Shown piece by piece: positions 23,642 through 32,087 of a DNA stretch of 47,428 bases; positions within the stretch are counted from its first letter, which is position 1; the number at the start of each line of letters is the position of its first letter. The notes beneath the pieces were generated by a model. That model ran no database searches and was not told the DNA's origin. It worked only from the letters and a program-made list of their open reading frames with translations. The stretch is from an uncultured delta proteobacterium (GTDB lineage Bacteria; Desulfobacterota; Syntrophia; Syntrophales; UBA8958): positions 1-47,428 of the forward strand of contig CAISJV010000079.1 in assembly GCA_903885795.1 (NCBI GenBank). Reading direction: 5' to 3'. The position numbers were made by a program, and so were the translations under genes.

Positions 23642-25072
23642 ATGGCTGACCATATCTCAAGCATCCTCGTTGTCGATGATGAAGAAGAAATACGGAAGAT
23701 CCTGAGCCGTATCCTGGAGAAGGAAGGCTTCAAGGTTGTCACCGCTGCGGATGGACAGCAGGCGATGCAGAAGATCTGCTTTGAAACCCCCGATGCCGTT
23801 CTGCTCGACGTGCGCATGCCCGGTCTCAGCGGCATGGAGGTCCTGAAAAAAATAAAGGAAATTGACGACGATCTGCCGGTGGTCCTCGTAACGGCGTACG
23901 CCGATATTCACCAGGCCGTCACGGCCATGAAGGAAGGGGCCTACGATTATCTGGCCAAACCCTTCGACAATGATGAAGTGGTCTGGATTACCCGCAGGGC
24001 CCTGGCGGAAGGCCAATTAAAGAGGAATCTCAAATCCATCGATAATAATTATAGCGGTAACTTCGGCCTGATCGAGAACATGGGACCAAGCGACAAGATT
24101 GCCCGCCTGGTTGCGGATATTCACCGGGTGGCAAAATCCGGTTTTTCCGTGGTCATCATCGGCGAAACAGGTACCGGAAAAGAACTTGTCGCCAGGGCCA
24201 TTCACGAAGACAGCCCCCGAGCGGAGGGGCCTTTCGTGGCGGTCGATTGCGGGGCCATCCCCGAGAATCTCCTGGAGAGCGAACTGTTTGGCCACGAAAA
24301 AGGATCGTTCACCGGGGCAGACCGCCAGAAGTTAGGTAAATTCGAGCTGGCCCACGGCGGCTCCCTCTTTATGGACGAGATCGGAAACATGCCCGCCGGT
24401 TCCCAGGCAAAGTTCCTCCGGGTGCTTCAGGACCGGAAGCTCTACCGGGTCGGGGGCGTCAAACCCGTAAACGTTGATATCCGCCTCATTGTGGCCACCA
24501 ACCAGGACCTCCAGGAAATGGCGGTCGGCGGCGGGTTTCGCAAGGACCTTTATTATCGCCTGAGTGAGTTTACGATCCGCATCCCCTCCCTCCGGGAAAG
24601 AAAAGAGGATATCCCCTATTTAGCCAAGCGCTTTCTGGACCGGGCCAATATCGAACTGCAAAAAACGATAACCGGTTTTACGGACGAAGCAGTGGAAACA
24701 TTGATGTCTTACAACTGGCCGGGAAATGTGCGCCAGCTCCGCTCGGTGATCCGGCGGGCGGCCCTGGTGGCCACGGAGACGATCACCGAAAAGGATCTCA
24801 ACATCAAGCGGGCCTCGGTGCCGGGGATGGCCTTTTCCCCGAAGGTTCAGGGGACGCCATGGAAAAACGCCTCCCTGAGCGAGATCGTCCAGCAGAGCGT
24901 CCTGGCGGTTGAAAAAGAGGTGCTCACGGAAGTCCTTAAATTTACTGGCGGCAACAAGGCCAGGGCGGCCAGGTTGTTGCAGGTCGATTACAAGACCATG
25001 CACACAAAGGCAAAAAAATTCGGCATTCAGCAAAACGGAGGGGAAAATGACGACGAAACGCAAGCCAGATAA
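23642..25072 (+). CDS. NtrC-type sigma-54-dependent response regulator
   Basis: A 476-residue activator. The REC domain has VVDDEEE and phosphoacceptor Asp56 (LLDVRMPG). The AAA+ sigma-54 activation domain (about 150-385) has Walker A GETGTGKE, Walker B GGSLFMDEIG, the R-finger region and the sigma-54 contact loop as GSFTGA rather than the usual GAFTGA. The C-terminal Fis-type helix-turn-helix is FTGGNKARAARLLQVDYKTMHTKAKKFGI. It would drive sigma-54 promoters such as the one at 31707-31722 before gvpA. The partner kinase is probably the NtrB-like one at 29536. The last 26 nt overlap the Hsp20-like gene. Confidence 0.94.
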   Translation: MADHISSILVVDDEEEIRKILSRILEKEGFKVVTAADGQQAMQKICFETPDAVLLDVRMPGLSGMEVLKKIKEIDDDLPVVLVTAYADIHQAVTAMKEGAYDYLAKPFDNDEVVWITRRALAEGQLKRNLKSIDNNYSGNFGLIENMGPSDKIARLVADIHRVAKSGFSVVIIGETGTGKELVARAIHEDSPRAEGPFVAVDCGAIPENLLESELFGHEKGSFTGADRQKLGKFELAHGGSLFMDEIGNMPAGSQAKFLRVLQDRKLYRVGGVKPVNVDIRLIVATNQDLQEMAVGGGFRKDLYYRLSEFTIRIPSLRERKEDIPYLAKRFLDRANIELQKTITGFTDEAVETLMSYNWPGNVRQLRSVIRRAALVATETITEKDLNIKRASVPGMAFSPKVQGTPWKNASLSEIVQQSVLAVEKEVLTEVLKFTGGNKARAARLLQVDYKTMHTKAKKFGIQQNGGENDDETQAR

Positions 25073-25742
25073 CAAGGATGATAATGCCGATCGGGGCGAC
25101 ATCGGAGGCGGTATTTTCGGCAGTCTTTCGGGATTCATCAATAATTTAGGTGATCTGGCCGAGGCGGGAGAACGCCTTTCCAAGGGCCGGACGACAAAAC
25201 AGGGTCTGGGGAACAAAGGAGGCGCCGCCGGAGAGAAGGGGGGTAGTGAGAGCAGTTTCAGCCGCATCATCAGCGGTTTGACCGACATTGCCGAAAAACT
25301 CAACGAGATCTCGGAAAAAGGGGACACCGTCTCTAAAAAGGGCGAGTTTACCTTCCCTTCCAAAGAAGGGGGTGTCAAGGGTGTCTATGGTTTCAGTCTG
25401 AAAACGGGCATCGGCGGCAAGGACGACTCGATCAAGGTGGAGCCCTTCGGCAATATCCGCAAGGACAAGAAAACCGGTGCAGTGGTGGTCCAGGAGATTC
25501 ACGAACCTCTCATCGATGTCTTTGAAGACACCGACGCCACCACTCTGATTGCGGAAATGCCCGGCGTGGGGCCGGATGATATCAAGATCGAGATCCGGGA
25601 CGACGTACTGACGGTATTTGCCGAAAAGGGCGAGAAAAAGTACCGGAAGGAGATTCTCCTCAATCATTCCCCCGCTAAAGACAGGATTAAGGTGACCTGC
25701 AACAACGGCATCGTGACCATCCGCTGTGAGAAGGCGGGATAA
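25047..25742 (+). CDS. Hsp20/alpha-crystallin protein, GvpH-like
   Basis: A 231-residue protein. The first ~130 residues are low-complexity, Gly/Lys-rich with a hydrophobic start (IGGGIFGSLSGFINNLGDLAEAGERL). The C-terminal ~85 residues form a small heat-shock alpha-crystallin domain: HEPLIDVFEDTDATTLIAEM, PGVGPDDIKIEIRDDVLTV and a final NGIVTIRCEK strand. This architecture matches the GvpH proteins of gas vesicle clusters, thought to act as chaperones. The ATG at 25047 has CGGAGGGG just upstream and overlaps the end of the NtrC-type gene. The longer frame from 24909 runs in the wrong frame inside that gene. Confidence 0.85.
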   Translation: MTTKRKPDNKDDNADRGDIGGGIFGSLSGFINNLGDLAEAGERLSKGRTTKQGLGNKGGAAGEKGGSESSFSRIISGLTDIAEKLNEISEKGDTVSKKGEFTFPSKEGGVKGVYGFSLKTGIGGKDDSIKVEPFGNIRKDKKTGAVVVQEIHEPLIDVFEDTDATTLIAEMPGVGPDDIKIEIRDDVLTVFAEKGEKKYRKEILLNHSPAKDRIKVTCNNGIVTIRCEKAG

Positions 25743-25759
25743 GGGATTGGTGAGGAGCT

Positions 25760-27898
25760 ATGAAAGAGACTGAAAGACCACTTATCAAGCTGAAGGTAAC
25801 GGAAGCATTGACCAAGGATGTCGGACGCGCCCTGGCCCGGATGGGGCCGGAAGACCTCGAACGGCTCCAGGCGGCAATCGGCGATACGGTGGAGGTCGAG
25901 GGAAAGCGCAAGGCCCTCTGCAAGGTCATGCCCGCCTTTAAAGAGATCCGCGGCCAGTCCCGGGTCCAGTTGGACGGCCTGACCCGGGAGAACGCCGGCG
26001 TCGGTCTCGACGAAACGGTGAAAATAAGTAAAGTGAAATGCCGTCCGGCGGAGCGGATCGTCCTGACGCCGACCAACGTCACTCCGGCGGAGCGGGATTT
26101 GCAGTACATCGGGAGTTTGCTGGACGGACTGCCGGTCGTGGAAGGGGCCAAGATACAGGCGGCCCTGTTCGGAAGCCGCGCCGCCTTCTTCAAGGTGGAA
26201 TCCGTGACGCCCAAGGGGCCGGTAATCATCAACCCGGCCACCATCCTAGTCATCGGCAAGTCTCAGGGAGAAGAAGCAGGGGCCGGACGGACCCTCGCCT
26301 ATGAGGACATCGGCGGCCTGAAATCACAACTCCAGCGGATCAGGGAGATGATTGAACTGCCCCTGCGCTATCCCGAGGTTTTTGAACGCCTCGGAATCGA
26401 CGCGCCCAAGGGCGTTCTCCTCTATGGCCCTCCAGGATGCGGGAAGACCCTCATCGCCCGGGCCATCGCCCATGAGACGGAGGCCAATTTCTTTTCCGTC
26501 AGCGGGCCCGAGATCATCCATAAATTCTACGGCGAGAGCGAGGCCCATCTTCGTAAGATCTTTGAAGAAGCCTCCCGAAAGGGACCGAGCATCCTGTTTC
26601 TCGACGAGATTGACGCCATCGCTCCCCGCCGGGAAAACGTCGTCGGGGACGTCGAAAAGCGGGTTGTCGCCCAGCTTCTTGCCCTCATGGACGGCCTGAA
26701 CAAAAGACAGAACGTCATCGTCATCGCCGCCACCAATATCCCCAACGCCCTTGACCCGGCCCTGCGACGTCCGGGCAGGTTCGACCGGGAAATTGTCATT
26801 CCGATCCCCGATCGGCGCGGCCGTCTGGATATCCTGGAGATCCACAGCCGGGGAATGCCCCTGGCAGAAGACGTCCATATGGAGCATCTTGCTGAGATCA
26901 CACATGGTTTCGTCGGTGCGGATTTAGAGGCCCTCTGCCGGGAGGCGGCCATGAGTTGCCTGCGCCAGATCATGGGGGAGATCGATTTCGGTCATACCGG
27001 GATTCCCTACGAAACCCTCGCAAAGCTCGAGGTTCGCATGGATGATTTTCTGACAGCCCTGCGGGAGATCGAACCATCGGCCATCCGGGAGGTCTTCGTT
27101 GAATCCCCCAATGTCCACTGGGAAGATGTGGGCGGTCTGGCCTCTCTGAAGGAGCGCCTCATCGAGGCCGTGGAGTGGCCCCTGAAGTATCCCCACCTTT
27201 TTGAAAAGGGAGGCGTGACGCCGCCCAAGGGGATTCTCCTCGTCGGCCCGCCGGGGTGCGGCAAGACCATGATGGCCAAGGCGATTGCCACGGAGAGTCA
27301 GGTAAATTTCATCTCCGTCAAGGGACCGGCCCTCATGTCGAAATGGGTCGGAGAGTCGGAAAAGGGAGTCCGTGAAATATTTCACAAGGCCAGACAGGCG
27401 GCCCCCTGCATCATCTTCTTCGACGAGATCGACGCCCTCGTCCCGACCCGGAGCGCCGGCTCGTCGGATTCCCATGTCTCGGAACGGATCTTGAGCCAGT
27501 TTCTAGCCGAGTTCGACGGGATCGATGAACTCCGAGGGGTGCTGGTCCTGGGGGCGACCAACCGCCTGGATATGCTGGACGCGGCGGTCCTCCGGCCGGG
27601 ACGCTTCGACGAGATCGTGGAGATGATGATGCCGGACGAGCAGGACCGGGAGGCGATTTTTGCCGTCCATCTCCTCCAGAAGCCTGTAGCCAAAGAGATA
27701 AAAACCGCCGCTCTGGCCACGAAAACAGATGGCTTCAGCGGCGCCGACATCGCCGCCGTTGTGCGCAAGGCAGCCATGACAGCAGTGCGCCGCGCCGTGG
27801 CAACCCTGGAAAAAGGAGGGGAAGAAGAACCGACCATCCTCATCCGACGCCAGGATATCGAAGGGGCCATCGAGGAAGTGCTCAGGGGGATGGGATGA
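25760..27898 (+). CDS. CDC48/VAT-like double AAA+ ATPase
   Basis: A 712-residue AAA+ protein with the CDC48/p97/VAT architecture: an N-terminal double-psi-barrel-like substrate domain (about 5-185) and two ATPase modules. D1 has Walker A GPPGCGKTLIA, Walker B SILFLDEIDAIAP and RRPGRFDREI; D2 has GPPGCGKTMMA, CIIFFDEIDALVP and RPGRFDEIVE. Both modules look catalytically intact. The family unfolds or extracts proteins from complexes and is typical of archaea and eukaryotes. It starts 17 nt after the GvpH-like gene and 19 nt before a GvpL/F gene, so a role in gas vesicle assembly or disassembly is inferred from position. Confidence 0.93.
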   Translation: MKETERPLIKLKVTEALTKDVGRALARMGPEDLERLQAAIGDTVEVEGKRKALCKVMPAFKEIRGQSRVQLDGLTRENAGVGLDETVKISKVKCRPAERIVLTPTNVTPAERDLQYIGSLLDGLPVVEGAKIQAALFGSRAAFFKVESVTPKGPVIINPATILVIGKSQGEEAGAGRTLAYEDIGGLKSQLQRIREMIELPLRYPEVFERLGIDAPKGVLLYGPPGCGKTLIARAIAHETEANFFSVSGPEIIHKFYGESEAHLRKIFEEASRKGPSILFLDEIDAIAPRRENVVGDVEKRVVAQLLALMDGLNKRQNVIVIAATNIPNALDPALRRPGRFDREIVIPIPDRRGRLDILEIHSRGMPLAEDVHMEHLAEITHGFVGADLEALCREAAMSCLRQIMGEIDFGHTGIPYETLAKLEVRMDDFLTALREIEPSAIREVFVESPNVHWEDVGGLASLKERLIEAVEWPLKYPHLFEKGGVTPPKGILLVGPPGCGKTMMAKAIATESQVNFISVKGPALMSKWVGESEKGVREIFHKARQAAPCIIFFDEIDALVPTRSAGSSDSHVSERILSQFLAEFDGIDELRGVLVLGATNRLDMLDAAVLRPGRFDEIVEMMMPDEQDREAIFAVHLLQKPVAKEIKTAALATKTDGFSGADIAAVVRKAAMTAVRRAVATLEKGGEEEPTILIRRQDIEGAIEEVLRGMG

Positions 27899-27917
27899 GA
27901 TAGGAGATGGAGTGAGC

Positions 27918-28700
27918 ATGGGAATCTATCTTTTTTGTCTGACCCCCGCCTCCCCACTCCGGTCAATTACCGGGACGGGGATTGACGGGGAACAGCCTCT
28001 TTTTATCGAGGTCGTCGGGGATGTCGCCGCCGTCCTTTCCGAGGTCAATCTCAATGACTTTTCCGGCCCCGCCGCCCAGGAGAAGCTGGAAGATCTGGCA
28101 TGGGTAGCCCCTCGGGCGTTTCGTCACGAAGAAGTCGTTATGGCCGCCATGGAGCACGGCCCCGTCCTGCCCGTCCGTTTCGGAACGGTTTTTTCTTCCC
28201 TGACGGCAGTGGCGGAACCACTGCGGCAGCGCCAGGACGTCTTGAGGAAATTTTTCCAGGATACGGCAGGCAAAAAGGAATGGACCATCAAGGGATATGT
28301 GAACCTGCCCCAGGCCCGCGCACGAGTGGCAGCGGAGCGTTTGGCGGCGGAAAAGGATCAATTGGCGGAACTTTCTCCGGGTAAACGCTATTTTTTAGAG
28401 CAGAAAATCAAGGGAGCGGTAGATAAGGCGACGTCGTCGTGGATCAAGGGGATGGGGGAGGAAATCGGAAAGTATGCCAGGGAGACATCCGTGGGTTTCA
28501 GTGAGTGTCGTCTCCAGTCGCGGGAAGTCACCGGCAGGGACGAAGAGATGTTTTTCCACGGCGCCCTGCTCGTCCCCGACGGGTCCGTGGCCGTCCTGGA
28601 ACGTATGACCGATGACTGGAACAAGCACCATGCAGCACAGGGGCTCCAAATTGATCTTTACGGCCCCTGGCCGCCCTACCACTTCGCCCCGGCGCTTTAA
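27918..28700 (+). CDS. gvpL: Gas vesicle protein GvpL/GvpF family (first copy)
   Basis: A 260-residue GvpL/F protein. The family hallmarks are the N-terminal YLFCLTPA strand, FRHEEVVMAAMEHGPVLPVRFGTVF (the HxxVLPxRFGT core), and the closing DLYGPWPPYHF signature. GvpF/L proteins are minor components or assembly factors at the gas-facing side of the growing vesicle. The ATG at 27918 has GGAG 5 nt upstream; a GTG at 27912 is possible. Together with the next gene and gvpF at 35860 it is one of three divergent family members. Confidence 0.9.
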   Translation: MGIYLFCLTPASPLRSITGTGIDGEQPLFIEVVGDVAAVLSEVNLNDFSGPAAQEKLEDLAWVAPRAFRHEEVVMAAMEHGPVLPVRFGTVFSSLTAVAEPLRQRQDVLRKFFQDTAGKKEWTIKGYVNLPQARARVAAERLAAEKDQLAELSPGKRYFLEQKIKGAVDKATSSWIKGMGEEIGKYARETSVGFSECRLQSREVTGRDEEMFFHGALLVPDGSVAVLERMTDDWNKHHAAQGLQIDLYGPWPPYHFAPAL

Positions 28701-28716
28701 TTGAGGAAGAGGGGTC

Positions 28717-29496
28717 ATGGCCTATCTGTTATACGGCATCGTGAAAGAACCAGAAATTAAAGGGAATTTAACGGGTGTGAAGGGCCAGCCGGTGATGTTT
28801 GTCGAAGCCCGGGGCCTCTGCGCCGCCGTATCGGAGCTGGATATCGGAGAAGGGGCGCCGCCGGTTGAAGAACTGCTCGCCTATGCCCAGGTGGTGGAGG
28901 CCCTCCATCACCGCCAGGCGGTTGTCCCCATGAGATACGGATGTTTCCTGAACGGGGTTCCGGCGATTCAGGACATCCTGAAGGCAAGGCGGCGTCAATA
29001 TGAGACCCTCCTTGCGGAATTAGCGGGCCATGTCGAAATGGGGATCCGTATCCTCCTTCCCGAAAAGGAGTGCATAAATATTTCCCCGGATATTACGACG
29101 GCGCAGCCAAAGGAAGAAAATGCTATCAGCGGCCGCGCCTATCTTGCTCTCCGGAAGGTCCATTACCGAATGGAGGAGGAGACATCCCAGGGTCGCCAGG
29201 CGATCATAGATCGCTATATACAGTATTTTTTGGGACTTTACGCCCGACACCGGGTGGAAACGGACGCAAAAAAAGACGCCGTTGTCTTGTCTCTCTATTT
29301 CCTGACGCCGGAGCACAAGGTCAACCGCTTCCGGGAAACCTTCGGGGATATGATGGCGCAAGAAAATGACGAGGCCCTGCTCAGCGGCCCCTGGCCGCCG
29401 TACAATTTTGTAACCCCAACCCATCCCCACCCCAACCCTGCCCCTGAAGGGGAGGAAAAGTATAACACAGATTCGGGAAGGCACCTTGATTCATGA
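28717..29496 (+). CDS. gvpL: Gas vesicle protein GvpL/GvpF family (second copy)
   Basis: A 259-residue GvpL/F protein with AYLLYGIVKEP at the start, HRQAVVPMRYGCF as the core motif and LLSGPWPPYNFV as the family C-terminal signature at about residue 230. After that signature the frame continues for about 27 residues rich in Pro, His and Glu (PTHPHPNPAPEGEEK) that are not part of the family. This tail is encoded by an intergenic-type repeat (29419-29452) that has extended the reading frame. GvpL-type role as assembly factor is inferred from the family. Confidence 0.9.
   Translation: MAYLLYGIVKEPEIKGNLTGVKGQPVMFVEARGLCAAVSELDIGEGAPPVEELLAYAQVVEALHHRQAVVPMRYGCFLNGVPAIQDILKARRRQYETLLAELAGHVEMGIRILLPEKECINISPDITTAQPKEENAISGRAYLALRKVHYRMEEETSQGRQAIIDRYIQYFLGLYARHRVETDAKKDAVVLSLYFLTPEHKVNRFRETFGDMMAQENDEALLSGPWPPYNFVTPTHPHPNPAPEGEEKYNTDSGRHLDS
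29419..29452. repeat. C-rich repeat with CCCCT-GA-AGGGG palindrome inside the gvpL tail
   Basis: The sequence of CCCCA/CCCAA-type steps ends in CCCCT (29441-29445), GA, AGGGG (29448-29452). It looks like the short palindromic intergenic repeats common in many bacteria, here inserted at the end of the coding region. Confidence 0.45.
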
Positions 29497-29535
29497 ACAT
29501 AAGATGGCATTTTCAGGTGAGAGGAGAGGTTACCG

Positions 29536-31032
29536 ATGGAAGACAAAACCTCGATTACAGCGGGCCATGAACTTTCAGGACGTTACGAGCAACTGTACAC
29601 CATGCTCCTGGACGCCATCCCCTCGTCCGTCCTCCTGATCGATCAACATTTGCGCATCCTTTCGGCGAATCGAAATTTTCTCGAAAAGGGACAGCGGACC
29701 CTTGCGAATACCATCGGCTACCGACTGGAAGAGGTATTCCCCACCATCATTCTCGACCAGATGGATATTACCAAGCGGATCCGCCAGGTAATTGAAAAAA
29801 ATCAGCCGACCAAGGGAGAGCGAATGACCTACCGTGCCCCCGGGGTGCCCATTCGCATCTATTACTATAACATCCTGCCCTTCACCTGGCAGGGCCGGGT
29901 GGAAGGTGCGGTCCTCTTGATGGATGATGTGACGGAGCAGGTGCGCCTGAGCGAAGAGGTGCGGCGGGTGGAGCGGCACCTGGCGAGTATCGTTGAGAGT
30001 GCCAGCGATCTCGTCCTGTCCACAGACAAAAAGGGCCGGATTCTGACGTGGAACGCGGCGGCGGAGAGACTCTCCGATTATCGCGAGTCGGAGGTGCGGG
30101 AACGCTTGTTTACCGACTTCTGCACTGATGAGGACCGCAAGGAAATCCAGGAGATATTTTCCCGGATTGATTCCCGCAAGTACGCCCAGATGAAGGAATG
30201 CCCCTTGCGAACCAGTAAAGGGGTGTTCATTCCCGTTTCCTGGGTCTTTTCCCCCTTGAAGGACAGTTACAATCAGACGGCGGGTGTCGTGGCGGTGGGC
30301 CGGGATTTGACGGAACGGCGGAAATTTGAGATGGAGCTGCATCAATCCCAGAAATTTGCCGCTCTTGGGGTCATGGCGGGCGGCATTGCCCATGAAATCA
30401 GAAATCCTCTGGCCATCTGCTCGTCAAGTGCCCAGTTTCTCATGGAAGAGGACAGCACGCCAGAGTTTCGCCGGGAGTGCGCTGAAAAAATTCATAAGGG
30501 CATCCAGCGGACCTCGGCCATCATCGAGAATCTCCTCAAATATTCTCATCCTTCCACAACGACCCGGACGACCCTAGTCAATCTTATTTCCCTGATCAGG
30601 GAAACCCAGACCCTGGTCACCTATCACGCCAATATCCTCAAGATCGAAATAAACACATCCTTTCCCCAGGAACCAGTCATGGTGGAAGGAGTGGCCACCC
30701 TGCTGCAGCAGGTCTTCATGAATCTTTTCTTGAACGCTATCACCGCCATGCCCACCGGCGGGCATCTGGGAATTGACGTGAAAATTATCAACTCCGAGAT
30801 CCGGGTGCAGGTTACGGACACTGGTTGCGGCATCTCTCCCCGGGAAATAGGAAAGATCTTCGATCCTTTTTATACGACTTCCATCGTGGGAAAAGGAACC
30901 GGCCTCGGCCTGTCTCTCTGTTATGCTATCGTAAAACAGCACCAGGGAACCATTGACGTGGAAAGCGTGGAAGGCCGGGGCAGCATCTTTACGATAAAAT
31001 TACCGGCTCGTTATGGCGGAGGGGAATCATGA
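29536..31032 (+). CDS. NtrB-like PAS-PAS histidine kinase of the gas vesicle cluster
   Basis: A 498-residue cytoplasmic sensor kinase. PAS 1 (about 15-140) and PAS 2 (about 150-265) precede an NtrB-type HisKA with the phosphoacceptor in GGIAHEIRNPLAIC. The HATPase_c domain has LFLNAITAMP, VTDTGCGI, IFDPFYTTS and GTGLGLSLCYAIV. The gene lies between gvpL and a REC-only gene it overlaps by 4 nt (ATGA), so both are coupled. It is the best candidate partner of the NtrC-type activator at 23642 and thereby of sigma-54 control over gvpA. PAS 1 contains no obvious heme or flavin motif, so the signal is unknown. Confidence 0.92.
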   Translation: MEDKTSITAGHELSGRYEQLYTMLLDAIPSSVLLIDQHLRILSANRNFLEKGQRTLANTIGYRLEEVFPTIILDQMDITKRIRQVIEKNQPTKGERMTYRAPGVPIRIYYYNILPFTWQGRVEGAVLLMDDVTEQVRLSEEVRRVERHLASIVESASDLVLSTDKKGRILTWNAAAERLSDYRESEVRERLFTDFCTDEDRKEIQEIFSRIDSRKYAQMKECPLRTSKGVFIPVSWVFSPLKDSYNQTAGVVAVGRDLTERRKFEMELHQSQKFAALGVMAGGIAHEIRNPLAICSSSAQFLMEEDSTPEFRRECAEKIHKGIQRTSAIIENLLKYSHPSTTTRTTLVNLISLIRETQTLVTYHANILKIEINTSFPQEPVMVEGVATLLQQVFMNLFLNAITAMPTGGHLGIDVKIINSEIRVQVTDTGCGISPREIGKIFDPFYTTSIVGKGTGLGLSLCYAIVKQHQGTIDVESVEGRGSIFTIKLPARYGGGES

Positions 31033-31409
31033 ACGAGAAACACGCCCCGATTCTCGTTGTCGATGACGAGCCAGAGATGTGCTGGATTCTTGAGAATATC
31101 ATCCGCAAAGCGGGCTTTACAGGGATGAAAGCCTTGAGCGCCCGGGAAGCAATTGCCCTGACAAAAAGCAATAAATTCGGCATGGCCTTTTTAGACGCAA
31201 AACTGCCGGACGTTGATGGTCTCGAATTGGCCCGGCAGCTCCGCAAAACGAATGTCCATCTCCCTATAGTCATCGTTTCCGGCTACTTCTACCAGGACGA
31301 CCTGACCATCGAGGGTGCCCTCCAGTCGGGGCTGATCACCGCCTTCGTCGGCAAGCCCTTCGATCATGACGAGATTGTGAGCGTCATTACCCGCTACGCA
31401 TCCCGGTAG
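31029..31409 (+). CDS. Single-domain response regulator (REC only)
   Basis: A 126-residue receiver domain with the acidic pocket VVDDE, phosphoacceptor Asp56 (AFLDAKLPDVDG), conserved Ser in VIVSGY and Lys in VGKPFDHDE. No output domain follows. Coupled translationally to the upstream kinase, it may act as a phosphate sink or a relay element competing with the NtrC-type regulator (inference). Confidence 0.92.
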   Translation: MNEKHAPILVVDDEPEMCWILENIIRKAGFTGMKALSAREAIALTKSNKFGMAFLDAKLPDVDGLELARQLRKTNVHLPIVIVSGYFYQDDLTIEGALQSGLITAFVGKPFDHDEIVSVITRYASR

Positions 31410-31538
31410 GGAAAGACCTCCCCTCATCACGGGAATGGATTCCATAGCTACGATTCCCTAACTGCCGCATAGAGAGCGCAGACCTTCCAACTTTTATATT
31501 ATCGATGCAATCGAAAAGTCCTTAAAAATTCATTTTCT

Positions 31539-31658
31539 GTCATTTCCGCTTTTCTCAATGTCATTCCCACTCAGACAGGAATCCATTCTTTTCAAGTAGT
31601 TTCATGCCTTCTGGATTATGAACATTAATCTTCGATTTCCTTCCTGTGCGGAAATGAC
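31539..31658. repeat. Degenerate MITE-like inverted repeat upstream of gvpA
   Basis: GTCATTTCCGC (31539-31549) and GCGGAAATGAC (31648-31658) are exact 11-bp inverted copies about 98 nt apart. Between them are further pieces of the same theme (TCATTCCCACTCAGACAGGAAT). This resembles short TCATTCCCGC/GCGGGAATGA elements scattered in many genomes. It occupies about a third of the 363-nt gap 31410-31772; the rest holds the sigma-54-type promoter and otherwise no gene. Confidence 0.6.
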
Positions 31659-31706
31659 GATTTATAACGAACCAAGCATGTCAGGACGGATACGTTCCCC
31701 TGGGGA

Positions 31707-31722
31707 TGGCATACATGTTGCT
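31707..31722 (+). promoter_or_regulatory. Sigma-54-type promoter of gvpA
   Basis: TGGCATACATGTTGCT matches the -24/-12 consensus TGGCAY-R-N4-TTGCW with the invariant GG and GC exactly 10 nt apart. The expected transcript start is near 31734, 39 nt before the first gvpA. An NtrC-type activator gene is in the same cluster. Confidence 0.78.
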
Positions 31723-31772
31723 GGTACAGAAGCCAGGCATGCCTAAACAACAAAAATAAGGAGGAATTAGCG

Positions 31773-31991
31773 ATGGCCAAGGTTCAGAAATCAACGGATT
31801 CATCGAGTCTGGCGGAAGTTGTCGACCGGATCCTCGACAAGGGTATCGTGATCGATGCCTGGGTGAAAGTATCTCTGGTTGGTATCGAGTTGCTTTCCAT
31901 CGAGGCGAGGGTAGTTATCGCTTCAGTCGAGACGTATCTCAAATACGCCGAGGCGATTGGTCTGACAGCCAGTGCAGCCGCTCCGGCCTAA
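31773..31991 (+). CDS. gvpA: Gas vesicle structural protein GvpA (copy 1)
   Basis: A 72-residue GvpA, the hydrophobic small protein that polymerises into the ribbed wall of the gas vesicle. The family core is intact: [29 protein letters not shown]... with the following [22 protein letters not shown]. Length and sequence are standard. A strong ribosome site (AAGGAGG) precedes the ATG, and the sigma-54-type promoter lies just upstream. The protein is identical to that of copy 2 at 32411. Confidence 0.98.
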   Translation: MAKVQKSTDSSSLAEVVDRILDKGIVIDAWVKVSLVGIELLSIEARVVIASVETYLKYAEAIGLTASAAAPA

Positions 31992-32009
31992 GACTTAAGG
32001 TATAGGACA

Positions 32010-32051
32010 CCCGTGGGGCGGGGCTTGTGGAAAGCTTCCGCCCCTCACGGG
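32010..32051 (+). promoter_or_regulatory. Hairpin after gvpA copy 1 (candidate attenuator)
   Basis: CCCGTG-GGGCGG (32010-32021) pairs with CCGCCC-CT-CACGGG (32038-32051), giving 12 base pairs with a 2-nt bulge. There is no T-run, so it may act as a partial terminator or mRNA stabiliser between gvpA and the GvpC-like gene. A related hairpin follows copy 2. Confidence 0.65.
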
Positions 32052-32087
32052 CATTCCGGTATCTGGAGAAAGTGAAGGAGAATCATC

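Noticed and set aside
31410-31772. Possible CRISPR-like or tandem repeat array upstream of gvpA
   Set aside because: The recurring TCATT/GGAAT pieces are inverted parts of one degenerate element, not regularly spaced direct repeats. No CRISPR array is seen anywhere in the window.
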